Of a stretch of 64,000 nt of DNA, positions 46,101 to 56,300 are shown in pieces. The translations under genes were made by a program, and so were the position numbers. Position 1 is the stretch's first letter. Each line of letters begins with the position of its first letter. This DNA is from Actinostola sp. cb2023 (lineage: Eukaryota; Cnidaria; Anthozoa; Actiniaria; Actinostolidae): assembly GCA_033675265.1 (NCBI GenBank), contig JAUJYZ010000049.1, positions 301,814 through 365,813 on the forward strand, given 5' to 3'. A model generated the notes under the pieces. That model made no database searches. It was not told the origin of the DNA and was given only the letters and a program-made list of their open reading frames with translations.

Positions 46101-47765
46101 TTGTTAAGTGCTAGAAACATCATTGACGAGTATTTAGAACGTATATATTCTAGGTTTACAAAATCGTTAGCACTGCGATTTCTTTGTTCTAGTGTTGAAA
46201 AACGAAGCGAAACAAATAAGTTCAAGTATTTGGGTGAAATTTTTGTTCATCAACGAGCAAAAGCTTGCAAAGTGTGTACAAGTGTAATGTCGTTAAAAAT
46301 AGAACGACAATCAACACAACACGTAGATCTATTTCGCAACCAACAGGAGAAACGGTTTTCCATATCGAAAACAGTGTCAAGAAACATTTAGAAGGTTTAA
46401 CATGTTTAACGTAGATATGAATGATCGGTATTTTGAACGTTAAAAAACTCCAGAAGCAACGATCGCGCGGAGCTGTTAAGATTTTCGAATTACAATTGCT
46501 TCGAGATAGCGGAGAATAATGAAAGGATATAAAAACAGAAACGATATATCAAGTTTTGGCGACGCGAGTTAAAATTGGATTAGAGTAAATAATGTAAGGC
46601 TGCCCCTAAAATGGTAAATACTGCAATAACGGTTGAGCGGATAAAATGGTGGAACGATTCAACTGAGTAGTTCGCTTACACGAGAATGCGTATAGTTATA
46701 CCAATATACAATCTGAAGATTGATTGATTGGAAGTGTTGTCATACCTTCTCCAGTTCTGTGCCTGGTCCATTTGAGGCGGTGTTAGATATGGTGGCGCTG
46801 TATGGTACGGAGAAGGGTCTATGTGATCAATGTCAAGGAATCAAAAGTGCCCTTACTTATAACACGAAGCACAAATTGCGTACTATATACACAGTATTTG
46901 TAAGAGGAAAAAGCAGGGCGCGATGGAGGCACTCGAGCGAGCGAGCTACAGGGGAACCATGTGTTCATCGTTGAAAATCAAGTCGATTTTCACAGCAAAT
47001 CAACTGCTTTCGTTTTGAAACGATCGAGTTATTCGAGCTGCTGTATTCTGAATTCTTGAAATTCAGAACAGCTTAGGGAGCAGAAGTTAACAGTAATAAA
47101 TAGAAAGGGCAATAACAAATAGACATAAGTTTAGATGGAAGTGCATGTTGTCAATTTCGTGAAATATACACAACACTACGAGATGCGTAGAACACAGCAT
47201 TTTTCAGAGTGAAAGGATACCGAAGTTTCGCTTGGTGGGGAAAGGCGTCGATCTGGTAGCTGTAAATCTTCGTTCCCGCATCGGCAAGTGTTCGACTCGT
47301 CCTTGTCTTTGCATATTATCGAGGTTCATGAGCGCTTTCTGTCACGAATTTGGAAAAAAAAAACAGGGAAAAACGTAAGTTAATGGAAGAGGACTTCGGC
47401 GGCAATTCCGATGACCGAATTGCCTCTAAACAATCAACACAACACACACGAAGGCTATAAAATACTCACCTGAAGATCAATGTGGTTCTGTCCAAAGCCT
47501 AAGTTCACATTTGGAAGAGATCTATATTGTTGATGTTGACTGGAATTAGCTTTTATGGAGCTCTATCGATAAGAAAAAGCAAAAATAGATCAAGTCCGTG
47601 TTCTCAGCAACTTTCACTCTAAAACGCTCATTTGAAACGACCAGAAAGCCTGCCTACCCCCAAAACAGACACTTCTTTCATGATTTCCTCAAAGGCTCGA
47701 GTTTCCTCGGCCATTCGTTGGTTGTGTATCGCTATTTTTTCTACAAATTTTCTCGGGTGCGCCAT
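34144..47765 (-). CDS. CRTC: CREB-regulated transcription coactivator (CRTC), complete
   Basis: Eight exons in transcription order: 47658-47765, 47470-47562, 47221-47338, 46746-46818, 37857-37915, 36879-36913, 36180-36229 and 34144-35035. They total 1,428 nt (475 residues plus TAA) and all seven junctions are in phase. CRTCs are shuttled to the nucleus on calcineurin or cAMP signalling and bind the CREB bZIP. Residues 2-31 form the CREB-binding helix ([13 protein letters not shown], then [13 protein letters not shown]). SLPNVN lies in exon 2. [12 protein letters not shown] spans exons 4-5, with Ser134 at the position of the SIK-phosphorylated serine. [10 protein letters not shown] precedes the block [20 protein letters not shown] in exon 8 resembles a PxIxIT calcineurin-docking site, and the acidic transactivation tail ends TEDQFRLDR. 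Only one CRTC type is seen, as usual outside vertebrates. Intron 4 (8.8 kb) is packed with TIR elements. The first six exons lie inside the left palindrome arm. Confidence 0.93.
35036..36179. other. CRTC intron 7
   Basis: No exon or paired repeat was recognised in this 1.1-kb intron, which appears to be mostly unique AT-rich DNA. Confidence 0.5.
36453..36717. mobile_element. Family D element with target duplication
   Basis: It has the same arms as 29623-29917. GGGTATCAATC stands on both sides (9-11 bp duplication). It lies in CRTC intron 6 and is mirrored, with indels, at 63567-63835. Confidence 0.85.
36985..37530 (+). mobile_element. Tandem pair of tRNA-derived SINEs
   Basis: The second unit (from about 37225) has a tRNA-like head: A box TAGTTGGCCGAGCGGTGAGA and B box GGTTCAAATCC. 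A body with TCTCTTGCCACAAG and GGTTCTCCGATTTTTCCTTC follows, then an AT-rich (ATTTATTT) tail. The first unit (about 36995-37195) is an older copy with GTTTGATTCCC as its B box. Mirrored at about 62790-63240. Not a functional tRNA: the head runs on into the SINE body. Confidence 0.8.
38305..38508. repeat. GTTTGCATCAGGCTATGCAAAC hairpins, three copies
   Basis: Copies lie at 38306-38330, 38452-38477 and 38482-38507. Each is a short hairpin with GTTTGCAT / ATGCAAAC stems around CAGGCT. Outer sequence TTGGGGGATTTGGGAGAAG pairs with CTTCTCCCAAACTCCCCC, so the whole is a compound inverted structure. Confidence 0.75.
38671..38826. mobile_element. TIR element in CRTC intron 4 region
   Basis: The arms GTACATTGTAGGAAA and ACTAGATAGCAATGACCTAA pair. 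The loop holds a CAATAGTTCCTATTGTT duplication. Confidence 0.8.
39127..39442. mobile_element. TIR element with TTACAGTCAAACCAAG ends
   Basis: Arms of about 70 bp include GTGGACACCTA and TCTGGAATGTTCATTGT. It lies in CRTC intron 4 and is mirrored near 60.8-61.15 kb. Confidence 0.8.
39892..40078. mobile_element. TIR element with GATAAATACCTCTTATTAAC end
   Basis: The paired arms contain GACCGAG and TAACTTCCCGTACGGACCGA-type sequence. A remnant of this family opens the window. Confidence 0.65.
40177..40574. mobile_element. Family E-like long-hairpin element
   Basis: It is related to 21697-22169, with ATAGGCCATATG ends, TCATGTGACCCC, CTCCAGAAATGAAAAGAGCA and ATTAGTAAGAAGGTGACATT. Mirrored at 59640-60050. 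Confidence 0.85.
41102..41350. mobile_element. Family G TIR element
   Basis: The ends ACACCTATTTCAAATAACGT and complement are followed by paired GTCGCGTTCAAAGCAACAAG. Mirrored at 58855-59100. Confidence 0.8.
41519..41699. mobile_element. TIR element
   Basis: GTTTTTGACAACGCGGA pairs with TCCGCGATGTCAAAAAC. The arms run on through AATCTACGA to the centre. Confidence 0.8.
41803..42006. mobile_element. TIR element
   Basis: The arms ATCAAGAGTTCCAGACTTC and ACAAAGGAAAAGTGAGCACC pair with few mismatches. Confidence 0.8.
42007..43434. other. CRTC intron 4, gene-free stretch
   Basis: No exon or paired element was recognised. Repeated phrase GCTTCCTGTGG / GGGCCTCCTGTGG near 43360-43400 and 44200. 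Mirrored at 56.75-58.2 kb. Confidence 0.5.
43435..43609. mobile_element. TIR element with long precise arms
   Basis: The arms contain AATAAATCCCACAATGCATG and ATTTTCCG...TTGACGTCAA. The TGACGTCA octamer present in both arms is a CRE-like sequence. Confidence 0.8.
43828..44021. mobile_element. TIR element with long precise arms
   Basis: The arms contain GACCTCTTTAGCTT, AATTGCCCATTTCAAACCAT and ATTCTCCAGAGAA. Mirrored at 56158-56352. Confidence 0.8.
44022..45480. other. CRTC intron 4, gene-free stretch
   Basis: No exon was recognised. 44830-45190 is purine-rich low-complexity DNA (GAAAGAAAGAAG type). Short open frames are mirrored in the right arm and look like chance. Confidence 0.5.
45481..45595. 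mobile_element. Short TIR element
   Basis: ATTAGTCGGTTAAGCATCTA and AATACGGCTGTG pair with the right end across a 40-bp loop. Mirrored at 54580-54697. Confidence 0.8.
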
Positions 47766-48060
47766 GTTGGACGATTTGGGTCGAGCGAGCGTGTTGTCAG
47801 TCGTCTAGCGGCGTTCCATTTCGGTCGAAGGGGGTCAGCAATCAACCAATCACAACCCTCCAAAAACAATAGAATGTCATCATATATGCAAATTATTCCT
47901 AAAGTGTGCCAGGTTGTCATTGGTCCAAAGAGTCACGTGGAAGTGGAACGGAAAAAAACGCTTTTTTATTGTTGATATTTTTTTTTCTATGTAACTTCTT
48001 GAAGAAAAGCTAAGGTTGTTGCACTTTACTCAATCATTCATATTTAGAGACTTTATTTTC
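47766..48060. promoter_or_regulatory. CRTC 5' flank and putative promoter
   Basis: This is DNA immediately upstream of the CRTC start (minus strand). It has ATTGGTTGATTG and CATTGGTCC (CCAAT-type words) at about 47842 and 47918 and a CACGTG box near 47936 (GTCACGTGGAA). No TATA box was assigned. Confidence 0.4.
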
Positions 48061-48439
48061 ACTCATCATTTCCCAAAAAATTAATCAGAAATGCTAAAGT
48101 TCGTGAAAAACAAGTACAGAAACTGAAACAAATAACGGAAACAATTTTGAGCTCAGCAGGCGGAGTTCTTCACTTGAAACCAAAATGCTTAGTAAATGGG
48201 AAGAAATAATGGCAACTGTTCACTTTCCGTTTCAATGTCAGTATCAACTGCATAACAAGAAGTCAACTGCTTATTGCAAGCACGGCAACTGTACTCATCA
48301 ACGAAACAAGTCTTCCACAAAAACAGTCCGTGACACACCGCGTCACTAGACCCTCTTTGCACTTTATATGCTGACCTCTCGCGAAGACGAGACTCTGTGT
48401 AACACTAGCATATGGCTAGAGTCAATTACTTGTGTCTCT

Positions 48440-49085
48440 CAGGTCCGTAGCAAGGGAAAATGTTTTTTGGGGGGGGGGGGGGGGTTCATAATCTGAGGAG
48501 CGAGCTCCTAGGGGGGAGGGGAGGGGGCAGGCTACCCCGAAAAATTTGGAGGTATATGGTATCTGAAATAGCATTTCCTGCCTCCTTCAGTAGGAATAGT
48601 TTCCAGGAAGTTTAAACTGACAGAAATTTGATCTTGTGGCCGAATCGTTGGCGCTCAGTCCATTTACTCATGGTAGGAGACAAAGCATGAGCGCCTTTGG
48701 ATTCATTTTCATTATCACTTTTTCGCGAAATTCCGCTGCGAGTCGTTCATCGGGCCGCGAGAGCAGGACCCTCTTTCAAGCTAATCACGAAGAAAAATGA
48801 GACTTGTCCGTCCACAAGTCTTTATGATTCCATACGCGAAGGCAAAACCAGGGAAAGTCAGTATGGCAAACAATCTCGTACCCGAGTCTGCGTTCCTCCT
48901 GGCCAGCGGCAGACTCGTTCACGGTGGGGTGGGTGCTCTGTTTCGCCGAGGCTTCTCGCAAAGGAGTATGGGAAGTACGAAGAAAGAGCCTACTGCGCAT
49001 GCTCTATCCATGAAGGATGCTGAAAATGGTGTAAATACTCCTGGCTTCATCAAATAAATCGGTTTTATTTCTCTGTCTTACATGT
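48440..49085. other. G-run and GC-richer block near the palindrome centre
   Basis: AGGTCCGTAGCAAGGG at 48440 and a long G-run at 48470-48484 look like one end of a dispersed repeat. 48700-49060 is more GC-rich and contains an 86-codon open frame with no recognised relative, broken in the mirror copy. Confidence 0.45.
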
Positions 49086-49114
49086 GAATGACGTCACGTT
49101 TGTGTGTTGTCAGT

Positions 49115-49425
49115 GTAATACAGACATTTGGCTCAGTACCTTTGGTGTCCGTAGTAGAGAGGTCCACTGTATTACAGACATTTGGCTCAGTAGCTCTAAG
49201 TGTCCGTAGTAGAGAGGTCCAACTGCAATACAGACATTTGGCTCAGTACCTTTGGTGTCCGGCATTAGAGGTCCACTGTAATACAGACATTTGGCTCAGT
49301 ACATTAGAGGAGGTCCACTGTAATACATTTTGGCTCAGTACCTTTGGTGTCCGCATTAGAGAGGTCCAACTGTAATACAGACATTTGGCTGCTCAGTAAC
49401 TATAGCTCTAATTGTCCGTAGTAGA
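49115..49425. repeat. ~54-bp tandem repeat
   Basis: About six units contain ATACAGACATTTGGCTCAGT and GTGTCCG...AGAGAGGTCC. Mirrored, with many indels, at 50330-50690. Confidence 0.85.
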
Positions 49426-49863
49426 GAGGGTCACAACGGATATACGGATAGACGAACGGTTTGTCTCAGCCTGCTAATACATCGTGAACATGTTATGAAT
49501 GTTCTCTTTAAACGGAACCTATTTGTCCCATTGTGAATCATTGAAATAATTTGTTAAAAACTATAGTTGGTATAAGTCCAGGAATTATTATTTCCTGGAA
49601 AACCTATTCTCCTGGCACGCACGGAGGTTTGTACTAAAATACTTTTTAACACGCGCGAACACCAAAAGGCACAGATAATTAGTATCAAGGCATTCGATTC
49701 TTCAATCTTTCCAATACCTGATTGAAAATTCCGCAGCAGTTTTGATTTTCGCAAGCCGTGAATGGCTCTCGTAATATACCGGGTTGTTTTTGCTCGATTC
49801 GGGATCCCTGTGTATTGCCCCGCTGTTGGCCTACGGGGGGGGTTTGTTGACAACCATTGGATT

Positions 49864-49906
49864 TTCTATAGAAAATCTAAAAATGGTTTGTCATAGAAAA
49901 AAAACA
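49864..49906. other. Palindrome centre (spacer)
   Basis: About 40 bp separates the arms. It contains CTATAGAAAAT and GGTTTGTCATAG, which are fragments of the flanking arm, so it is itself partly palindromic. Arm pairing resumes at ATTGGATTT on the left and AAATCCAAT on the right. Confidence 0.8.
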
Positions 49907-50689
49907 AATCCAATGGTTTGTCAACAAACGTAGGCCAACAGCTGGGGCAATACACAGGGATCCCGAATCGCGAATAAAACAACCGCGTTATCTATAAGAG
50001 CCATCACGGCTTGCGAAAAAATAAAATGCGCGCGGAATATTTGAATCGGGGGATTGAAGAGTGAGAAGCGAATGTCCTTGATACTAATTATATGTCTTGG
50101 GTGTTCGCGCCGTGTTAAAAGTATTTGAGGTACAAACCTGCGTGCCAGGAATAGGTTTTCCAGAAGAAATCATTTCCTGGACTTATACCAACTTAGTTTT
50201 AAACAAATGATTTCAATGATTCACAATGGGACAAATATGTCCTTTTAAAGAGCACATCATAACATTTCACGAAATGTATTAGCACTGCGGACAAAAAACC
50301 GTTCGTCTATTCAGTATACAGTTGGACCCTCTATACTACGACACTTAGAAGCTATAGTTACTGTAGCCGCCAAATGTCTGTTATTAGCAGTTGGACCTAT
50401 CTAATGCGGACACCAAAGGTACTGAGCCAAATGTCTGTATTTACAGTGGAAACAGCTCTAATGCGGCACCCAAAAAAAGGTACGTGAGCCAAAGGTCTGG
50501 TATTTACAGTGGACCTTCTAATGCCGGACACCCAAAGGTACTGAAGCCAAATGGTCTGTATTGCAGTTGGACCTCTCTAATACGGAAACTTAGAGCTACT
50601 GAGCCAATGTCTGTTAATACAGTGGACACCTCTCTACTACGGACACCAAAGTACTGGAGACAAATGTCTGTATTACACTGAACCTCTGA

Positions 50690-50982
50690 AGGGCCGGGCT
50701 GTCCAGTAGAGGTTTATTTATAAAATAACGATGCCAATATTATGGTTGTTCGTATCAAATTGTTGTCAACAGTATAAGGTTCACAAAAAAGCGTTTTCGT
50801 ATGAGTGGGAAAAAACCTACGGCCACTGAGTCCACGGTACGGAATCGAAGTCCATTCTATTTCAACCAATCAACAGCGCCCAACTCATTGCTCAACCAAT
50901 CAGAATGCTTGACACGGCACGGTCACCGCACGGAAGGTATCCGTAACTACATTCCCAGTCATACGAAGACGACCTCTATCAA
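50690..50982. mobile_element. Right-arm-only insertion with a Family A element
   Basis: Between GTGTTG and TCAGTGTAATAC equivalents, the right arm has about 300 extra bases. About 190 of them (50785-50977) match the family A element at 355-570 in reverse. The left arm joins the flanks directly near 49110. Confidence 0.8.
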
Positions 50983-52356
50983 CACACAAAACGTGACGTC
51001 ATTCACATGTAAGACAGAGAGAATAACACGATTATATTTGATGAAGCCAGGAGTATTATACCACCATTTTCAGCATCCTTCATGGATAGAGCATGCGCAG
51101 TAGGCTCTTTCTTCGTACTTCCCATACTCCTTTGGTCGAGAAGCCTCGGCGAAACAGAGCACCCACCCACCGTGAACGAGTCTGCCGCTGCCAGGAGGAA
51201 CGCAGGACTCGGGTACGAGATTGTTTGCCATACTTGACTTTCCCTGGTTTTGCCTTGCGCGTATGGAATCATAAAGACTGTGGACGGACAAGTCTCATTT
51301 TTCTTCGTGATTAGCTTGAAAGAGGGTCCTGCTCTCGCGGGCCCGATGAACGACTCGCAGGGAATTTCGCGAAAAGTGATAATGAAAATGAATCCAAAGG
51401 CGCTCATGCTTTGTCTCCTACCATGAGTAAATGGACTGAGCGCCAACGATTCGGCCACAAGAATCAAATTTCTGTCAGTTTAAACTTCCTGAAAACTATT
51501 CCTACTGAAGGAGGCAGGAAATGCTATTTCAGAAATACCATATACCTCCAAATTTTTCGGGGACTGCCCCCCTGCCCCTCCCCTCCCCCCCCCTAGGAGC
51601 TCTCGCTCCTCAGATTATGAACCCCCCCCCCCCCCCCAAAACATATTTCCCTTGCTACGGACCTGAGAGACACAAGTAATTGACTCTAGCCATATGCTAG
51701 TGTTACAGCAGATCTCGTCTTCGCGAGAGGTCAGCATATAAAGTGCAAAGAGCGGTCTAGTGACGCGTGTGTCACGGACTGTTTTTTGTGGAAGACTTGT
51801 TTCGTTGATGAGTAGCAGTTGCCGTGGCTTGCAATAATCAGTTTGACTTCTTGTTATGCATTTGATTACTGACATTGAAACGGAAAGTGAACAGTTGCCA
51901 TTATTTCTTCCCATTACTAAGCATTTTGGTTTCAAGTGAAGAACTCAGCCTGCTGAGCTCAAAATTGTTTTCCGTTATTTGTTTCAGTTTCTGTACTTGT
52001 TTTTTTTCACGAACTTTAGCAGTTCTGATTAATTTTTTGGGAAATGATGAGTGAAAATAAAGTCTCTAAATATGATATGATTGAGTAGTAAAGTGCAACA
52101 ACCTTAGCTTTTCTTCAAGAGTTACATAGAAAAAAAATATTCAACATAAAAAAGCGTTTTTTTTTTCCGTTCCACTTCCACGTGACTCTTTGGACCAATG
52201 ACACAACTGGCACACTTAGGAATAATTTGCATATATGATGACCATTTTCTATTTGTTTTTGGAGGTTGGGATTGGTTGAATTGCTGACCCCCTTCGACCG
52301 AAATGGAACGCCGCTAGACGACTGACAACACGCCGCTCGACCCAAATCGTCCAAAC

Positions 52357-53395
52357 ATGGCGCACCCGAGGAAAATTTGTAGAAAAAAATAGCGATACAC
52401 AACACACACGAATGGCCGAGGAAAACTCGAGCCTTTGAGGAAATCATGAAAGAAGTGTCTGTTTTGGGGGTAGGCAGGCTTTCTGGTCGTTTCAAATGAG
52501 CGTTTTAGAGTGAAAGTTGCTGAGAACACGGACTTGAAATTCTATTTTTGCTTTTTCTTATCGATAGAGCTCCATAAAAGCTAATTCCAGTCAACATCAA
52601 CAATATAGATCTCTTCCAAATGTGAAACTTAGGCTTTGGACAGACCACATTGATCTTTCTTTTTTTAAGGTGAGTATTTTTATAGCCTTCGTGTGTGTTG
52701 TGTTGATTGTTTTAGAGGCAATTCGGTCCTCGGAATTGCCGCCGAAGTCCTCTTCATTAACTTACGTTTTTCCCTGTGTTTTTTCCAAATTCGTGACAGA
52801 AAGCGCTCATGAACCTCGATAATATGCAAAGAACAAGGACGAGTCGAACACTTGCCGATGCGGGAACGAAGATTTACAGCTACCAGATCGACGCCTTTCC
52901 CACCCAGCGAAACTTCGGTATCCTTTCACTCTGAAAATGCTGTGTTCTACGCATCTCGTAGTGTTGTGTATATTTCACGAAATTGACAACAATGCACTTC
53001 CATCTAAACTTATGTCTATTTGTTATTGCCCTTTCTATTTATTACTGTTAACTTCTGCTCCCTAAGCTGTTCTGAATTTCAAGAATTCGATACAGCAGCT
53101 CGAATAACTCGATCGTTTCAAAACGAAAGCAGTTGATTTGCTGTGAAAATCGACTTGATTTTCAACGATGAACACATGGTTCCCCTGTAGCTCGCTCGCT
53201 CGAGTGGCCTCCATCGCGCCCTGCTTTTTCCTCTTACAAATACTGTGTATATATAGTACGCATTTGTGCTTCGTGTTATAAGTAAGGGCACTTTTGATTC
53301 CTTGACAATTGATCACATAGACCCTTTCTCCGTACCATACAGCGCCACCATATCTAAACACCGCCTCAAATGGACCAGGCACAGAACTGGAGAAG
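52357..53395 (+). pseudogene. Broken inverted copy of CRTC exons 1-4
   Basis: This is the reverse-complement copy of the CRTC 5' end. Exon equivalents lie at 52357-52467, 52568-52669, 52800-52917 and 53321-53395. Splice sites are preserved, but each exon carries small indels. Exon 1 gains bases in several A and G runs and reads CACACACG where the left arm has CCAACG; exon 4 is 75 nt instead of 73. None of the four can be read through in frame. The changes are mostly one-base length differences in runs, unlike the substitution-rich decay of an old pseudogene, so sequencing or consensus error is the likelier cause. Confidence 0.85.
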
Positions 53396-56300
53396 GTATG
53401 ACAACACTCTTCCAATCAATCAATCTTCAGATTTGTATATTGGTATAACTATACGCATTCTCGTCCCCGTAAGCGCACTACTCAGTTGAATCGTTTCCAC
53501 TTCCACCATTTTATCCGCTCACCGTTATTGCAGTATTTACCATTTTAGGGGCAGCCTTACATTATTTACTCTAATCCAATTTTAACTCGCGTCGCGCCAA
53601 ACTTGGATATATCGTTTCTGTTTATATTCCTTTCATTATTCTTCCGCTATCTCGAAGCCAATTGTAATTCGAAAATCTTAAAACAGCTCCGCGCGATCGT
53701 TGCTTCTGGAGTTTTTTAACGTTCAAAATACCGATCATTTCATATCTAGCTTTAAACATGTTACAACCTTCTAAATGTTTCTTGACACTGTGTTTCGATA
53801 TGGAAAACCGTTTTCTCCTGTTGGTTGCGAAAAAATAGTCTACGTGTTGTGTTGATTGTCGTTCTATTTTTAACGACATTACACCTTGTACACACTTTGC
53901 AAGCTTTTGCCTCGTTGATGAACAAAAATTTCACCCAAATACTTGAACTTATTTGTTTCGCTTCGTTTTTCAACACTAGAACAAAGAAATCGCAGTGCTA
54001 ACGATTTTGTAAACCTAGAATATATACGTTCTAAATACTCGTCAATGATGTTTCTAGCACTTAACAAACTATTGTGACTCTGATTGTCACTCCTACATTA
54101 ATTGACAGTAAATGTTTTTTTATGCTAGACCTATAGTTTTGTGTCATTAAAACACAAGATAAAATGTCATATAGTTGTACTGTATATAAAACAATCAAAA
54201 GGGACCTTGTGACTTCAAAATACTCTGTTTATCTACAATACAAGAAGGCCTATAGCTTGCAGACCATTGCAAATATAGTGCCAATTTCTTATAAACTGAA
54301 CAACATCAACATGAGAGATATGTGGAAAATAGTGAAAATAGAGCTCATTTTCACAAATTATGAAATTTTGACGCAGCCCAAATAATGAGGGGTTGTAGTT
54401 GTGTACATGTATGTCTTTATTGTCCATCTAAAACCATCTATAAACAGGTCTAGCTGATGTATATATAGTAAATATTGTAGAATACTAAAAGCCGATACAT
54501 GTACATTTTGTACATGTAGTAGGTGGAGGCCGAAATTATCGATATATTATCTCACACACTTGATAAATAGAGTTATTTAGTCAGTTAAGCATCTAATACG
54601 GCTGTGTATTTTTACGAGTCAATTTGGTAGGCGAGCCAAAAATACATGATGAGTAAATATTCACAGCCGTATTAGATGCTTAACCGACTAATAAGTTGTT
54701 TATTATATATTTTGTCAAAGAAACTAGCTATTTTGGTGAAAGAAAAACAAAAAATTACATTGAAATTTCTGTACGAGCGCTCGCTAGCCAAAACTGTCAA
54801 TTTCTCGCACGCTGATTGGTTTAATTTTCATCACACGATTCTGCATGAATGATTGGAAAGCCAGTTTGAAGTAACTACCCAAAATATGGTTCCATATTTC
54901 GCGCGTTCTTGTGCATATTTCGTGCGTTCTTTGACAAAAAATATAATAATAGTGATTATTTAACCCAACATATGCGAAAAGTAGTTTTTCTTTATTTGTT
55001 TAATTCTTTTCTTTACTGTTCTTTCAGTACTTCTTTTTTCCCCTCTTTCTTTCTTCCTGTCATTCCCTTATCTTTCTTAATTCATTACCTCTTCTTTCTT
55101 TCTATATACTTTACTTTCTTCAGACCTTGTATTGTTATTTACTGCCGTTAGATTCTTCTTTATAATTATTTTTTCTCTCAATTGTTTACCTTTAGTTATA
55201 AACTGTCCGTTGTTGCTTCTGTTTTTCACATTAATTCAATTTCATTTTCAAATGGTTCCTTCCTTCATTGTCTTTGATCTTTTTTAGGTAATTACTCTTT
55301 TCAGTGATCATTCTCTTTCCTTATTATTATTATCTTATTTACTTCTAATCTCCTTTTGGAATCCTGTGGATAGGAGAGAGGGGAATTGAGAATGAGTTAA
55401 TAAGAGACGGGGGGATGAGTTGCCCACCAAAATTGAACAACAGATTGTCACTTTGCACAGGTCAGCCTTGCACAGGTCCAAAATATACTAAGTAGGGAGG
55501 GGAAGAGTTATTGTATTTCTCACATATCCCTTGGTGACAGTTGACGATGCTGGGTTGCACCCACTTTCACTGATCGGTTAGAATATACCTGTTCCTGGAC
55601 TGCCTTTACTCTAACTCCTTAAATATAAAACATTTTACAAGGGGTATAGGGTCAGTGAAATGTTGTTACTTCTGCATGATGACAACAAAATGACATCATT
55701 CGATAGTTTGTAAGCTTTATGGTCTCTTGGGAAGAAATGCCTGTAGCTCCTTATGACCAAAACCATCATTCAAATTCTATGGGGAAATCAGTGAAACGAT
55801 TGAAGCCACAGTTGAGGCAATGAACTGCATTACTTAATATGTATTTACGATCTGTGTTCGGAAATGTATATAGCAGAAATCTAATGTAGAGTTTATAAGT
55901 ATAGGGTTTTCCGCCGAGCCTTGAAATGGGCTTTTTCTTTTGGGTTAGAAGTGTCCAGTCTATCCCGGCCACAGGAAGCCCAGGAAGAGCGAGAGAAGCA
56001 TGTCATTTGAAAAAAAAAAATTTTCTGGGCCGTTTATAGTGGAATAAACGACCTGAAAGCAGGTCAGGACACTGATAGATTGCCATTCTATTACATATCA
56101 AAAGCTCTTGATTGAGCGAATCGAGAAAGTATTTTATTTTCGGCTGAAACCAATTATTGACCTCTTTAGCTTGTATGCAAATTGCCCATTTCAAACCATG
56201 TGATGTAAACATGATATTCTCTGGAGAATTGTTCCTTTATATTTCTGAAATTTATTCGTTCATATTGAAAGGACTAATTCTCCAGAGAACACCATGTTTA

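Larger units (their letters stand above)
36290..49863. repeat. Left arm of giant inverted repeat
   Basis: About 13.6 kb is repeated in reverse complement at 49907-64000. Anchors include CRTC exons 1-6, the SINE pair near 37.2 kb, the 54-bp tandem block at 49.1-49.4 kb and a dozen TIR elements, all in mirror order. The true outer end is not visible, because the right arm still matches at the window edge (63995 pairs with about 36297). This arm has intact CRTC reading frames and appears to be the accurate copy. Confidence 0.93.
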
